A stretch of 64,000 nt of DNA from Methylobacterium sp. PvR107 (lineage in GTDB: Bacteria > Pseudomonadota > Alphaproteobacteria > Rhizobiales > Beijerinckiaceae), in assembly GCF_017833295.1 (NCBI RefSeq), contig NZ_JAFIBW010000001.1, positions 6,014,001-6,078,000 of the forward strand, read 5' to 3'. The position numbers and the translations under genes are program-made. How positions within the stretch are numbered: position 1 is the stretch's first letter; each line of letters opens with the position of its first letter. The notes under the pieces were generated by a model. The model was not told the origin of the DNA, did no database searches, and was given only the letters and a program-made list of their open reading frames with translations. Shown in pieces: positions 46,636 through 55,069 of this stretch.

Positions 46636-46852
46636 GGCTGATCCCTCCATGGGAAAATCTGCCCGGAACATGGTTGACGAATGGTTAATGTCGGGGCGCG
46701 GGCGGTGCGGCGGGATGCTGCGGGCCGCTCCGGCTTGATCGCCGGAACGCCTGCGCCTAAACGGTAAAACCCAAGGCAAATCAATAGATTAGTGTGATTA
46801 TAAACTGCAGCCATCGGGCAGATGCCTGTCCCGGCACCGGATCCCGGCCGCG
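46636..46852. promoter_or_regulatory. Promoter region of the siderophore-uptake genes
   Basis: About 217 bp with a short AT-rich tract at 46766-46808 (CAAATCAATAGATTAGTGTG and following ATTATAAACTG). It must drive the MFS/FhuF/ABC run and is a plausible place for an iron regulator site, but I could not match a Fur, Irr or RirA consensus with confidence. Confidence 0.35.
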
Positions 46853-48097
46853 GTGACCGGGTCCGCCGGACTCGCCGTCGGGGCCCGGGTCGTCGACACC
46901 CTGGCGGCCTTGCGCCCGCTGGCGCCGTTCTTCTGCCTGTCCGTGACCTTCGGGGCCACGCTCGGCTTCCTGTCCGGTGGGGCGCCGCTGATCCTGCGGG
47001 CGCGGGGCGTGGAGCTGGCCGAGGTCGGGCTGCTGCAGCTCATCAACCTGCCGGTGGGGCTGACCTTCCTCTGGGCGCCGCTCCTCGACCGCCTGCGCCT
47101 GCCTTTCCTCGCGCATCGGATCGGCTGGATCGCGGCCGCGCAGGGCGCGGCAATCCTCCTGCTGGCGACCCTGAGCTTCGGCGAGCACTGGCCGCTGCCG
47201 GCGCTCCTCGCCCTGGCGATCGCGGCCTGCGCCTGCGTGGCGACCATGGACATCGCCCTCGAGGCCCTGGTGGTCGAGACCGTGCCGGCGGCGCAGCGCG
47301 CCTCCGTGGCCTCGGCCAAGCTGTGCGGGGCCTCCCTCGGCGGCATCCTGGGGGTCGGCGTGCTGGTCGGCGCCTATGACAGCCTCGGCTGGCGCGGCGC
47401 GGTCCTGGCCTGCGCAGCCCTCGACGCCCTCTGCCTCCTGCCGATCCTCGGCTATCCGGAGGCCCGGCGTCGCGGCGCCGGCGGCCGTCCGGAACGATGG
47501 TCGGGGTCGCTCGCGCGGCTGCGCCTGCTGGCGGGCCGGGTGCTCGCGCTCGGGGCCTATTTCGCCGCCTCCTACCTGCTGGCCGGGCCCAACACCCTGG
47601 CACTCCTGGATCTCGGCGTGCCGCTTGCGCAGGTCGGATTCCTGACCGGCACCGTGCTGCCGGCGGTCAACCTGGTCATGGCGCTGGCGGCCGGCGGACT
47701 CGCTGCCCGGTTCGGCACGGTCCGGCTGATCGCCGCGGGGGCGCTCGGCGTCCTCGCCTCCGGGGCCCTGATGGCCGCCGCCTGCGCGGCCGGATCGGCG
47801 GATCTCGGGGTCGCCGCCACGATCCTGAACTTCGTCGCCGGCGGGTTCCTGGGCGTGCCGGTGTTCAACATGATCTACCGCTGGGCCCAGGGGCCGAAGC
47901 CCGCCACCGACTACGCGCTGCTGTTCGGCGCGGCCTTCTTCGCCGCCATGCCGCTGCGGGTGGCCGCCCCGGCGCTCGCCGGCTGGATCGGCTGGCCGGG
48001 CTACTTCGCCGCCACCCTGCCGCTCTACGCCGCCGCGGTGGCGTGGCTCGCCGTCGCGGTGGCCCGGACCCTGCGGGCCGACGGGGCGGCGCGATGA
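46853..48097 (+). CDS. MFS transporter, RhtX/FptX-like siderophore importer
   Basis: A 414-aa, 12-helix carrier. The first helices (FFCLSVTFGATLGFLSGGAP, WAPLLDRLRLPFLAHRIGW) and conserved ATMDIALEALVVETVP resemble AmpG/RhtX-type permeases, which bring Fe-siderophores or muropeptides across the inner membrane. The overlap with a FhuF-like reductase gene (ATGA) points to Fe-siderophore uptake. Start is the GTG at 46853, with no strong Shine-Dalgarno. Confidence 0.78.
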   Translation: MTGSAGLAVGARVVDTLAALRPLAPFFCLSVTFGATLGFLSGGAPLILRARGVELAEVGLLQLINLPVGLTFLWAPLLDRLRLPFLAHRIGWIAAAQGAAILLLATLSFGEHWPLPALLALAIAACACVATMDIALEALVVETVPAAQRASVASAKLCGASLGGILGVGVLVGAYDSLGWRGAVLACAALDALCLLPILGYPEARRRGAGGRPERWSGSLARLRLLAGRVLALGAYFAASYLLAGPNTLALLDLGVPLAQVGFLTGTVLPAVNLVMALAAGGLAARFGTVRLIAAGALGVLASGALMAAACAAGSADLGVAATILNFVAGGFLGVPVFNMIYRWAQGPKPATDYALLFGAAFFAAMPLRVAAPALAGWIGWPGYFAATLPLYAAAVAWLAVAVARTLRADGAAR

Positions 48098-48852
48098 TCG
48101 CCGAGGTCGCCGCTCAGGTCCCCGACTCCCTCGCGGCCTACCGGGGCGGCGTCGCCGCCGGTCCCGGCGGGGCGGAGGCCCTGCCCCTCTGCGCACTGCG
48201 CGACCCCGGCCTGTTCGACGCGACCCTCGCGGCCTTCTCGGCGGGACTCGGCGCGGCTTGCGACACGGGTTGCGGCACCGGCTGCGGCACCGCCTGCGCG
48301 GCTCACGACCGACGCGTCCTGGTCTCGTACTGGAGCCAGTTCTATCTGGCCGCGCTGGCCACCCCCGCCCTGACCGCCCTCATGCGCCTCGGCCGGCCGC
48401 TGCCCCTGGCCTTCGACGCCCTGCGCCTCGAACTCGACGCGGCCGGCCGCCCCACCCGCTTCCTCATCCCCGAGGCGGCGCTCGGCTGCGACCCGGCGCC
48501 CGGCCTCGCCGGACTGGTCGAGGCCCATCTGCGTCCGTTCGTGGAGCTGTGCCACGCCCGCTGCGGGATCGCGCCCCGGGTGCTCTGGGGCAATGCCGCG
48601 GTGATCCTCGACTACGTCGCCCGCGAACTCGACGGTGCGCTCGGAGACGGGGCGGGGACGGCCTGTGACGACGTCGCTTCCTGCCTCGGATGGCGCGCCG
48701 GCCCGGCCTGCGCTAGGAGCCCCCTGTCGCAGGCGCTCTGCCCGGGCGCTGCGGGCTGCCGGCGGCGACGCGTCTGCTGCCTGCGCCACCGCCTGCCGGG
48801 GGTGCCGTCCTGCGGCGCGCTCTGCCCCGTCGCGTGCGCCGCCCAACGCTGA
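48094..48852 (+). CDS. FhuF-like siderophore-iron reductase
   Basis: A 252-aa cytoplasmic protein. FhuF features: WSQFYLAALATPALTALM, LCHARCGIAPRVLWGNAAVI and the C-terminal cluster CCLRHRLPGVPSC then GALC. FhuF proteins bind a [2Fe-2S] cluster with CC-x10-C-x2-C and reduce ferric siderophores to free the iron. Here the last spacing is C-x3-C, and two further cysteine-rich stretches occur (C at four-residue steps near residues 58-70, and several near 190-225). The cluster could therefore be bound differently. Coupled to the MFS gene. Confidence 0.78.
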   Translation: MIAEVAAQVPDSLAAYRGGVAAGPGGAEALPLCALRDPGLFDATLAAFSAGLGAACDTGCGTGCGTACAAHDRRVLVSYWSQFYLAALATPALTALMRLGRPLPLAFDALRLELDAAGRPTRFLIPEAALGCDPAPGLAGLVEAHLRPFVELCHARCGIAPRVLWGNAAVILDYVARELDGALGDGAGTACDDVASCLGWRAGPACARSPLSQALCPGAAGCRRRRVCCLRHRLPGVPSCGALCPVACAAQR

Positions 48853-48865
48853 TCCGAGCCGCGCG

Positions 48866-50611
48866 ATGCTGAAGGCCTTCCTCGCCTATTACCGGCCGTA
48901 CCGGACCCTGTTCCTGGTCGATTTCGGCTGCGCGGTGCTGTCGGGCCTGCTGGAACTCGGCTTTCCCGTGGCCGTGAAGGGCTTCATCGACTCCCTGCTG
49001 CCCCGGCAGGATTGGAGCCTGATCCTGCTCGCCGCGGCGGCGCTGACGCTGATCTACGTGGCCAATGCCGGGCTGATGGTGGTGGTGACCTACTGGGGCC
49101 ACGTGCTCGGCATCAACATCGAGACGACGATGCGGGCGCGGGCCTTCGACCACCTGCAGAAGCTCTCGTTCCGCTTCTACGACGGCCAGAAGACCGGCCA
49201 CCTCGTCGCCCGCGTGACCAAGGACCTGGAGGAGATCGGCGAGGTCGCCCATCACGGGCCCGAGGACCTGTTCATCGCGGTGATGACGCTGCTGGGCGCC
49301 TTCGCGCTGATGCTCATGGTCCACGCGCCGCTGGCGCTGATCACCGGGGCGATCCTGCCGGTGATCGCCTTCGTGTCGATCCGCTACGGCGGCCGCATGA
49401 CCCGCAACTGGCAGGCCCAGTACGGCCGGGTCGGCGCCTTCAACGCCCGGATCGAGGAAAATGTCGGCGGCATGCGGGTCGTCCAGGCCTTCGCCAACGA
49501 GCCCCACGAGCGCGCCCTGTTCGCCCGCGACAACGCCCGCTACCGCGACACCAAGCTCGAGGCCTACCGGCTGATGGCGGCGGGGCTGTCGATCAACTAT
49601 CTCGGCCTGCGCCTCGTCCAGATCGCCGTGCTGCTCGGCGGCGCCGCCTACGTGGTCCGGGGCGACCTGACGCCGGGCGGCTTCGTGGGCTTCCTGCTGC
49701 TGGTCGGCGTGTTCTACCGGCCGCTGGAGAAGATCGGCGCCGTGGTCGAGACCTACCCGAAGGGCGTGGCGGGCTTCCGCCGCTACCAGGCGCTGCTCGC
49801 CACCGAACCCGACATCACCGACCGGCCGGACGCCCGCCCGGTCGAAGCCCTGCGCGGCGATATCCGCTTCGAGGGGGTGGGCTTCGGCTACGGCCCGGGC
49901 CGCCCGGTCTTCACCGGCCTCGACCTCGCGGTGGCGGCCGGCGAGACGGTGGCGTTCGTCGGCCCCTCGGGGGTCGGCAAGACCACGCTGTGCGCCCTGC
50001 TGCCGCGCTTCTACGAGGTCGAGGCGGGGCGGATCACGATCGACGGGATCGACCTCCGCGACATGACCCTGGCGAGCCTGCGGCGGCAGATCGGCATCGT
50101 GCAGCAGGACGTGTTCCTGTTCGCCGGCACGATCCGCGAGAACATCGCCTATGGCCGCCTCGACGCCACCGAGGCCGAGATCGACGCGGCCGCAAGGCGC
50201 GCCCGGCTCGGCGCGCTCCTCGACAGCCTGCCGGAGGGGCTCGACACGGTGGTGGGCGAGCGCGGCGTGCGCCTGTCGGGCGGGCAGAAGCAGCGCCTCG
50301 CCATCGCGCGGGTCTTCCTGAAGAACCCCCCGATCCTGATCCTCGACGAGGCGACCTCGGCCCTCGACACCGAGACCGAGCGGGAGATCCAGCGGGCGCT
50401 CGCCGAGCTGGCCCGCGGGCGCACGACGCTGGTGATCGCCCACCGCCTCGCCACGATCCGGGACGCCGATCGGATCGTGGTGCTGGGGGAGGGCGGGGTG
50501 GTCGAGGCGGGCCGGCACGCGGCGCTCCTCGCCGCAGCAGGCCCCTACAGCCGCCTGCATGCGGCCCAGTTCGGGAGCGGAGCGGACAACCCGGTCCTCG
50601 CCGCGGAATAG
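48866..50611 (+). CDS. ABC exporter, membrane-ATPase fusion (MsbA/siderophore exporter type)
   Basis: A 581-aa half-transporter. Six membrane helices in residues ~1-310, then an ATPase with Walker A GPSGVGKTT, signature LSGGQKQRLAIAR, Walker B ILILDEATSALD and H-loop VIAHRLATI. It works as a homodimer and exports lipids, peptides or small molecules. It follows the FhuF gene after 13 bp, so a role in exporting or recycling the siderophore is likely by context. Confidence 0.88.
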   Translation: MLKAFLAYYRPYRTLFLVDFGCAVLSGLLELGFPVAVKGFIDSLLPRQDWSLILLAAAALTLIYVANAGLMVVVTYWGHVLGINIETTMRARAFDHLQKLSFRFYDGQKTGHLVARVTKDLEEIGEVAHHGPEDLFIAVMTLLGAFALMLMVHAPLALITGAILPVIAFVSIRYGGRMTRNWQAQYGRVGAFNARIEENVGGMRVVQAFANEPHERALFARDNARYRDTKLEAYRLMAAGLSINYLGLRLVQIAVLLGGAAYVVRGDLTPGGFVGFLLLVGVFYRPLEKIGAVVETYPKGVAGFRRYQALLATEPDITDRPDARPVEALRGDIRFEGVGFGYGPGRPVFTGLDLAVAAGETVAFVGPSGVGKTTLCALLPRFYEVEAGRITIDGIDLRDMTLASLRRQIGIVQQDVFLFAGTIRENIAYGRLDATEAEIDAAARRARLGALLDSLPEGLDTVVGERGVRLSGGQKQRLAIARVFLKNPPILILDEATSALDTETEREIQRALAELARGRTTLVIAHRLATIRDADRIVVLGEGGVVEAGRHAALLAAAGPYSRLHAAQFGSGADNPVLAAE

Positions 50612-50870
50612 GGCCGCACGATGCGCGGACCGCATAGTGGCCGGCCAGGCTTCATCCCCGTCTTTGCGGCAGCCGGCGAGTGGTCGAAATCCGACGCTCG
50701 ATACCGGCTCGCGGCGTTCGCCGAGGGTGGGATGCGAAAGTTGATCTATTGCGCGCAAGTGGCCGTTCTGCCTACGAGCCATGCCAGGCGTTACGATGAC
50801 CGCTGGCGCTCCCAAAGCGGTCATCAATCGTCGGCCCTGCCGTTGTGAACCAAGGTGATATCGGAAGCCG

Positions 50871-51245
50871 TTACCACGGCTGACCATCACCGAACGACCA
50901 GTCCTCCTTGTCGACAAAGACCATGTTGATCATGATGTCGTCAGGTCGGATCCCCAATTTCGATTTCAGTTCGTCGGCAACAAAACGGTAGAAGGCGAAC
51001 TTGGTGTCTTTCTTGTTGCCGACGGTGCTGGTGACCTGAATCAAAATGAAGTCCGGCGACCGGCTGAAGCCGAGAAATTGCGGATCATATACAAGATTAT
51101 CTGCTTTGTGCTCGCCGATCACTACGAAGCGGTCGCCATCGGGCGCTTCGAGGATGTCGACGATGCCTCGATAGACGATGTCCGCCACGGCAGCGCGGTA
51201 CTCGGGGCTTTTCCCCTGGATCAAATCGATACGTGCAAAAGGCAT
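50871..51245 (-). CDS. Tautomerase family protein
   Basis: A 124-aa member of the 4-oxalocrotonate-tautomerase superfamily (Tautomerase_2 type). After Met removal the catalytic Pro is N-terminal (MPFARIDLIQGKSPEYR). RFVVIGEHKADNLVYDP and the terminal KEDWSFGDGQPW are characteristic. It may isomerise an enol/keto compound. GAGGAGG lies 7 nt before the ATG. It is 58 bp downstream of the GST gene on the same strand and probably in the same transcript. Confidence 0.85.
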   Translation of the reverse strand: MPFARIDLIQGKSPEYRAAVADIVYRGIVDILEAPDGDRFVVIGEHKADNLVYDPQFLGFSRSPDFILIQVTSTVGNKKDTKFAFYRFVADELKSKLGIRPDDIMINMVFVDKEDWSFGDGQPW

Positions 51246-51303
51246 GATGACCTCCTCGGGCAGGATTGCGGTCGGACCCCGGCCGGGACCGACCGCCGGG
51301 CGC

Positions 51304-52002
51304 TCACGTCCGGTTGTCGATCTCCGGCACACCGCTGCTCCTGTCCGCATAGGCGGCGATGAAGGTCGGCCGCGACTGCCAGCGCTGCCAGAAGGCATCG
51401 AGATGCTCGAAGCGCTCATCGAGCGGCGTGGCGTTCACCGGGAATTTGGAGAACGCGATGGCCGTCGCCAACGTGATGTCCGAGAACGTCGGCTGATCGC
51501 CGCCCAGCAGCCACGCACGGCCGTCGGAGAGGTGCCGGTCGACCAAGCCGGCATGCGCCAGTGCCACCTTGCGGGCGTGCTCGCCCCAGGCCGGATTGCT
51601 GGTCAGTTCGAGCTTCGGGCCCAGACCCTGATGCAGGACATGGAATGCGGTGACGATGGGATAGAGGATGTGCACCCACACCCGGTTGTCCCACATCTGA
51701 TCGAGGCCACGCTCGTGTGCCGTCTCGCCCATGATCTTGCGGCCTTCGAACGTGTCGTCGAGGTAGCGGGCGATGGCGGCGGTCTCGCTCAGGTAAGAGC
51801 CGTCGGCGAGCGCGAGGGTCGGTGTCTCGCCCCAAGCGTTCATCTTCAGGTGCTTCCAACCCCGCTGCTCGCCGACCGGTGACATTTCGTAGACCGTTTC
51901 GTCGAAGTGATCGGCGATGCCCTTCTCGTGCATGAAGATCCGCAGGCGCTGCGGGTTCGGGAAGGCCGAGGGTGAGGTGAAGAGCTTGAGCTTGTCGGAC
52001 AT
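51304..52002 (-). CDS. Glutathione S-transferase
   Basis: A 232-aa cytosolic GST. The thioredoxin-like domain has LFTSPSAFPNPQRLRIFMHE and the glutathione-binding cis-Pro/Glu-Ser region WGETPTLALADGSYLSETAA; the helical domain covers residues 90-220. It conjugates glutathione to electrophiles. It is divergent from a TetR gene with two matching palindromes between them, so expression is probably induced by a xenobiotic. Confidence 0.88.
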   Translation of the reverse strand: MSDKLKLFTSPSAFPNPQRLRIFMHEKGIADHFDETVYEMSPVGEQRGWKHLKMNAWGETPTLALADGSYLSETAAIARYLDDTFEGRKIMGETAHERGLDQMWDNRVWVHILYPIVTAFHVLHQGLGPKLELTSNPAWGEHARKVALAHAGLVDRHLSDGRAWLLGGDQPTFSDITLATAIAFSKFPVNATPLDERFEHLDAFWQRWQSRPTFIAAYADRSSGVPEIDNRT

Positions 52003-52032
52003 CGGCGTCTCGCTTTCCCAGGAACTGTCTGT

Positions 52033-52046
52033 CTGTCAGATGACAG
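52033..52046. promoter_or_regulatory. TetR operator, gst side
   Basis: CTGTCA-GA-TGACAG, perfect inverted repeat with 6-bp arms, 31 bp upstream of the GST start. Confidence 0.7.
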
Positions 52047-52086
52047 GCAGCAAGCTAGGACCGTCACCTTGTGCCGTCAACCCCTG

Positions 52087-52102
52087 TCTGCCATATGACA
52101 GA
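52087..52102. promoter_or_regulatory. TetR operator, tetR side
   Basis: TCTGCCA-TA-TGACAGA, same core as the site at 52033-52046 with one mismatch, 13 bp before the tetR ATG and next to its Shine-Dalgarno. Centres are about 55 bp apart. Confidence 0.7.
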
Positions 52103-52114
52103 TGGAGGTTGAGA

Positions 52115-52690
52115 ATGGCAGCGACGTTGAAGCGGGATGTGCGTGAGGCGATCCTCGTGGCCGCGAGGGAAGCGGCGATGGCCTATGGCTACGGCGGCAT
52201 CAATTTCCGCGATCTCGCGGAAGCGGTCGGCATCAAGGCCGCAAGCATCAACTACTACTTCGCCAACAAGGCCATCCTCGGCGAGGCCGTCGCGCGCCGC
52301 TATTGGGAAGATATTTCCCGCGATCTTGAAGCGATTTCAACGAATGCCCAGAGTCCGATAGAAGCGCTGCGGCAATACCCCAACATTTTTCGCCTCTCTC
52401 TGGAGCGCAACAATCGCATGTGCCTCAGCAGCTTCATGGCGACAGAATATGACGCGTTGCCTGAGCAGGTTCTGAAGGAGGTCCAGTCTTTTGCCGACGT
52501 GAATGCGGCTTGGCTACGCAAGCAATTAATTGCTGCAAAGCTCGTCGAGCCGAAGGACGGGGAGACGAGAGCGCGTGCCATCTATGCTGCTGTAGCCGGA
52601 GCTCAGATCATCGCTCGAAGCCGTTCGGACCTAAATCTGTTCGACTCGTTGGTCAGAAGCTATCAAGAGGCGGGACTCCTGCCGAACTGA
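52115..52690 (+). CDS. TetR-family regulator of the GST/tautomerase unit
   Basis: A 191-aa TetR protein with HTH YGGINFRDLAEAVGIKAASI then NYYFANKAIL. ATG at 52115 has TGGAGG upstream. Codon use is softer than that of neighbours (CAATACCCCAACATTTTTCG inside the gene), as in the GST and tautomerase genes, suggesting this trio arrived together from a lower-GC source. Two operators in the divergent gap support control of the GST and of itself. Confidence 0.88.
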   Translation: MAATLKRDVREAILVAAREAAMAYGYGGINFRDLAEAVGIKAASINYYFANKAILGEAVARRYWEDISRDLEAISTNAQSPIEALRQYPNIFRLSLERNNRMCLSSFMATEYDALPEQVLKEVQSFADVNAAWLRKQLIAAKLVEPKDGETRARAIYAAVAGAQIIARSRSDLNLFDSLVRSYQEAGLLPN

Positions 52691-52877
52691 TCGACAGCGC
52701 GCACGAAGACAAGGTCCGCGTCCATGCTGGGCCGACCGTAAGCGGTCAGGCGGAGATCCACCCATCCCTGCCGTAGATCGCGGCCCCACTGAGCAGCCTG
52801 CACGCGGACATTCCCAGCTTCGGCACAGGGTCGGAAGCAGACCCTCACGGCGGGTGCCAAGCGTCAGATTTCGCCCC

Positions 52878-53939
52878 CTAGACCTGCGGCCGCATCCCCG
52901 TATCCGTGGACTCGCGCACGACGAGGCGGGTGGGGAACAGGCGCTGCGCGAGGTCGTCCGGGGCGCGCGTGCCCTCGATGACCTCCACGAGCGTCGCGAA
53001 GGCGAACCGGACCATCTCCAGGGTCGGCCCCTCGATCGAGGTGAGGCTCGGGATCGTGAAGGCGCTCTGGACGCAATTGTCGAAGCCGACCACCCGGATC
53101 GCCCCGGGGACGCGGACGCCGTGATCGTGCAGCGCCTTCAGGACCCCGAACGCCACCCGGTCATCCGCCGCCACGATCGCGTCCGGCCGATCCGGACGGT
53201 CGAGCAGGCCGAGCGTCGCGCGATGGCCGTCCTCCGATGTCCAGCCGCACGGGACGACGAGATCGTCGCGCAGGGGCAGCCCCGCTTCCGCGAGGGCGTC
53301 CCGGTAGCCCCGGAACCGCTCGGCGACGGTCGGCGACCGTCGCCCGTCCTGCGCGCCCTTGAGGAAGCAGATCGACCGGCTGCCCGTCCGGGCGAGGTAA
53401 CGCACCGCCTCGAAGATGGCGTCGCGCTCGGCCCGCACCGCGAAATGCGCGCCGGGCGCGTCGAGGCCGAACACCACGAAGGGGAAGCGCTTGGCCTGCA
53501 GCATCGCGATCAGCGGGTCGTCCCGGCAATCCGCGACGACCACGATGCCGTCGACCCGAGCCTCGCTGACCAGGCCGGTGATCCGGCTCAAGCCGTCCGG
53601 AGCGCCGCGGCACCAGCGCCGGTGGATCAGCGTGTAGCCGTGCTGGTCGGTCACGGCCGCGAAGGCCTGCAGGAGGATGCCCTCGTCGGTCTCCTGCGTC
53701 AGGCCGGCCGCATCGTCGGGCCGGTCGCCCACGGCGAACACGCAGGCGATGCTGCGGCTCGGCTTCTTGCGCAGCGAGCGGGCCGCGAGGCTCGGCACGA
53801 ATTCCAGGTCGCGCATGGCGGCCTCGATGGTCTCGCGCGTGGTCCGGGCGACCTTCTCGGGATGGTTCAGGACCAGGGAAACCGTCTGGAAGCTCACGCC
53901 GGCCCGCCGCGCGACGTCCTTGATCGTCATCTGGCCCAT
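52878..53939 (-). CDS. LacI-family transcriptional regulator
   Basis: A 353-aa LacI/GalR repressor: HTH and hinge MTIKDVARRAGVSFQTVSLV, then a sugar-binding-type effector domain (GIVVVADCRDDPLIAMLQAK, VAADDRVAFGVLKALHDHGV, GFDNCVQSAFTIPSLTSIEG). Its target is unclear: it stands alone, 3-4 kb from the sugar-oxidation genes, which it might control. I chose ATG 53939, 5 nt after GAGG; ATG 53930 is also possible. Confidence 0.88.
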   Translation of the reverse strand: MGQMTIKDVARRAGVSFQTVSLVLNHPEKVARTTRETIEAAMRDLEFVPSLAARSLRKKPSRSIACVFAVGDRPDDAAGLTQETDEGILLQAFAAVTDQHGYTLIHRRWCRGAPDGLSRITGLVSEARVDGIVVVADCRDDPLIAMLQAKRFPFVVFGLDAPGAHFAVRAERDAIFEAVRYLARTGSRSICFLKGAQDGRRSPTVAERFRGYRDALAEAGLPLRDDLVVPCGWTSEDGHRATLGLLDRPDRPDAIVAADDRVAFGVLKALHDHGVRVPGAIRVVGFDNCVQSAFTIPSLTSIEGPTLEMVRFAFATLVEVIEGTRAPDDLAQRLFPTRLVVRESTDTGMRPQV

Positions 53940-53945
53940 CGTCAC

Positions 53946-54270
53946 CTCAGCCCCGGTTCATACGGCAGGGCCGGCGCGCCCGAGATGCGCGGTGCCGCGC
54001 GACGCCCGAACGCGGCCTCGTCCGGTCGGCCAGTCTAGAGCCGGCCGGATCGGAGATAAAGCTGCGTGTCGAGCGCGGAGACACCATCGAATAGGATAAA
54101 TAACGGCGGAAAGTACACGAGAACCGGTATCACCGCAGTCGACCTGCTCGTCCGGACGCGCGATGCGGGCGCTTGAGCAGGAACCTTGTCCGCGTCGTGA
54201 GGTTCGCCAGGCGGCACCTCAGCGATGAGCGGGGCGTCGGGTGCCTCATCCCATCGGAACCTGTCCTCCG
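53946..54270. other. Intergenic region between lacI and the DUF4142 gene
   Basis: About 325 bp holding the divergent promoters. It contains a lower-GC stretch at 54085-54125 (ATCGAATAGGATAAATAACG). I see no clear operator, RNA or ORF. Confidence 0.4.
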
Positions 54271-54887
54271 ATGCACCGTCGCGCGATCGTCACCACCATG
54301 CTGGGCGCCACCGCGGCCCTGGCGCTCACCCGCACCGTCATCGCGCAGGTCACGCCGGCCGGCGCGATCCCCGCCGGCGCCAATCTCCGGATGGCGGCCA
54401 CCGGCGGCCTGTTCCTGGAGAACACCGCCCGCGACGCCCACGAGACGACCACGAACCCGATGGTCAGGAAATTCTCCCGCGCCGAGGTGATCCTGTCCCG
54501 GAAGATCAGCGCCCCGACCGGCGGCGCGCCGATCCCGGCTCCGGGCCCCGGGGCCGCAGGCCCCCGGCGACCTGACCGGCGGCCTCGTCGCGGCACCGGT
54601 GGCGGTGGCCGGCGCCGCCGCCCCAGGGCACGACCACCGACGCGCAGAAGGCACAGATCCTGTCGCAGCTCACCGGGATGCCGCCGGGGCCGCAATACGA
54701 CGCGACCTTCGTGAACGCCTCGCTCCAGGGTCATCAGGAGGCGCTCGGCATCCACGGCGCCTACGCGCAGTCGGGCGACGATCCGGGCCAGCGCCGGATC
54801 GCCCGGGGCGCGCTGCCGCTGATCAACCTGCACATCGCCCAGCTCACCCGGATGCAGGCGCGGATGGGCGGCCAGCAGCCCGGCTGA
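54271..54887 (+). pseudogene. Exported DUF4142-like protein with two frameshifts
   Basis: Begins with a signal peptide (AIVTTMLGATAALALTRTVI) and the DUF4142-like segment NLRMAATGGLFLENTARDAH, MVRKFSRAEVILSRK. Around 54560 the homologous frame moves by one (GDLTGGLVAAPVAVAGAAAP) and near 54625 again (TTTDAQKAQILSQLTGMPPG, YDATFVNASLQGHQEALGIH), ending at the TGA 54885-54887. Both shifts are in G/C runs. DUF4142 proteins are periplasmic ferritin-like helical proteins of unknown role. It may be a pseudogene or two sequence errors. Confidence 0.7.
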
Positions 54888-54938
54888 CGCGGAGCTGGGG
54901 GACGGTCCGGCGCGGGCCTCCGCACCGGACCCGAGAAG

Positions 54939-54969
54939 AAGCCCGCCACGGCAGAGGCCGGGCGGGCTT
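54939..54969. terminator. Hairpin after the DUF4142 gene
   Basis: AAGCCCGCC and GGCGGGCTT form a perfect 9-bp stem around 13 nt, between the DUF4142 remnant and the convergent cox remnant. There is no strong U-run, so it is a tentative terminator, usable in either direction. Confidence 0.5.
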
Positions 54970-55069
54970 GGAGGTGGTCTCGTCTCGGAGATGGCGCGAC
55001 CCTAGCGGCCGCCCGGTCGGCGCGCATCCCCCATCCGGATGACGGCCGCTCCACGATCCGGCGTCCAGC

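Noticed and set aside
48250..48300. Short tandem repeats as a possible CRISPR
   Set aside because: Only a 12-bp direct tandem inside the FhuF coding frame; no spacers and no cas genes.
50612..50870. Possible small RNA between the convergent ABC exporter and tautomerase genes
   Set aside because: No promoter-like pair, strong hairpin or U-run was seen.
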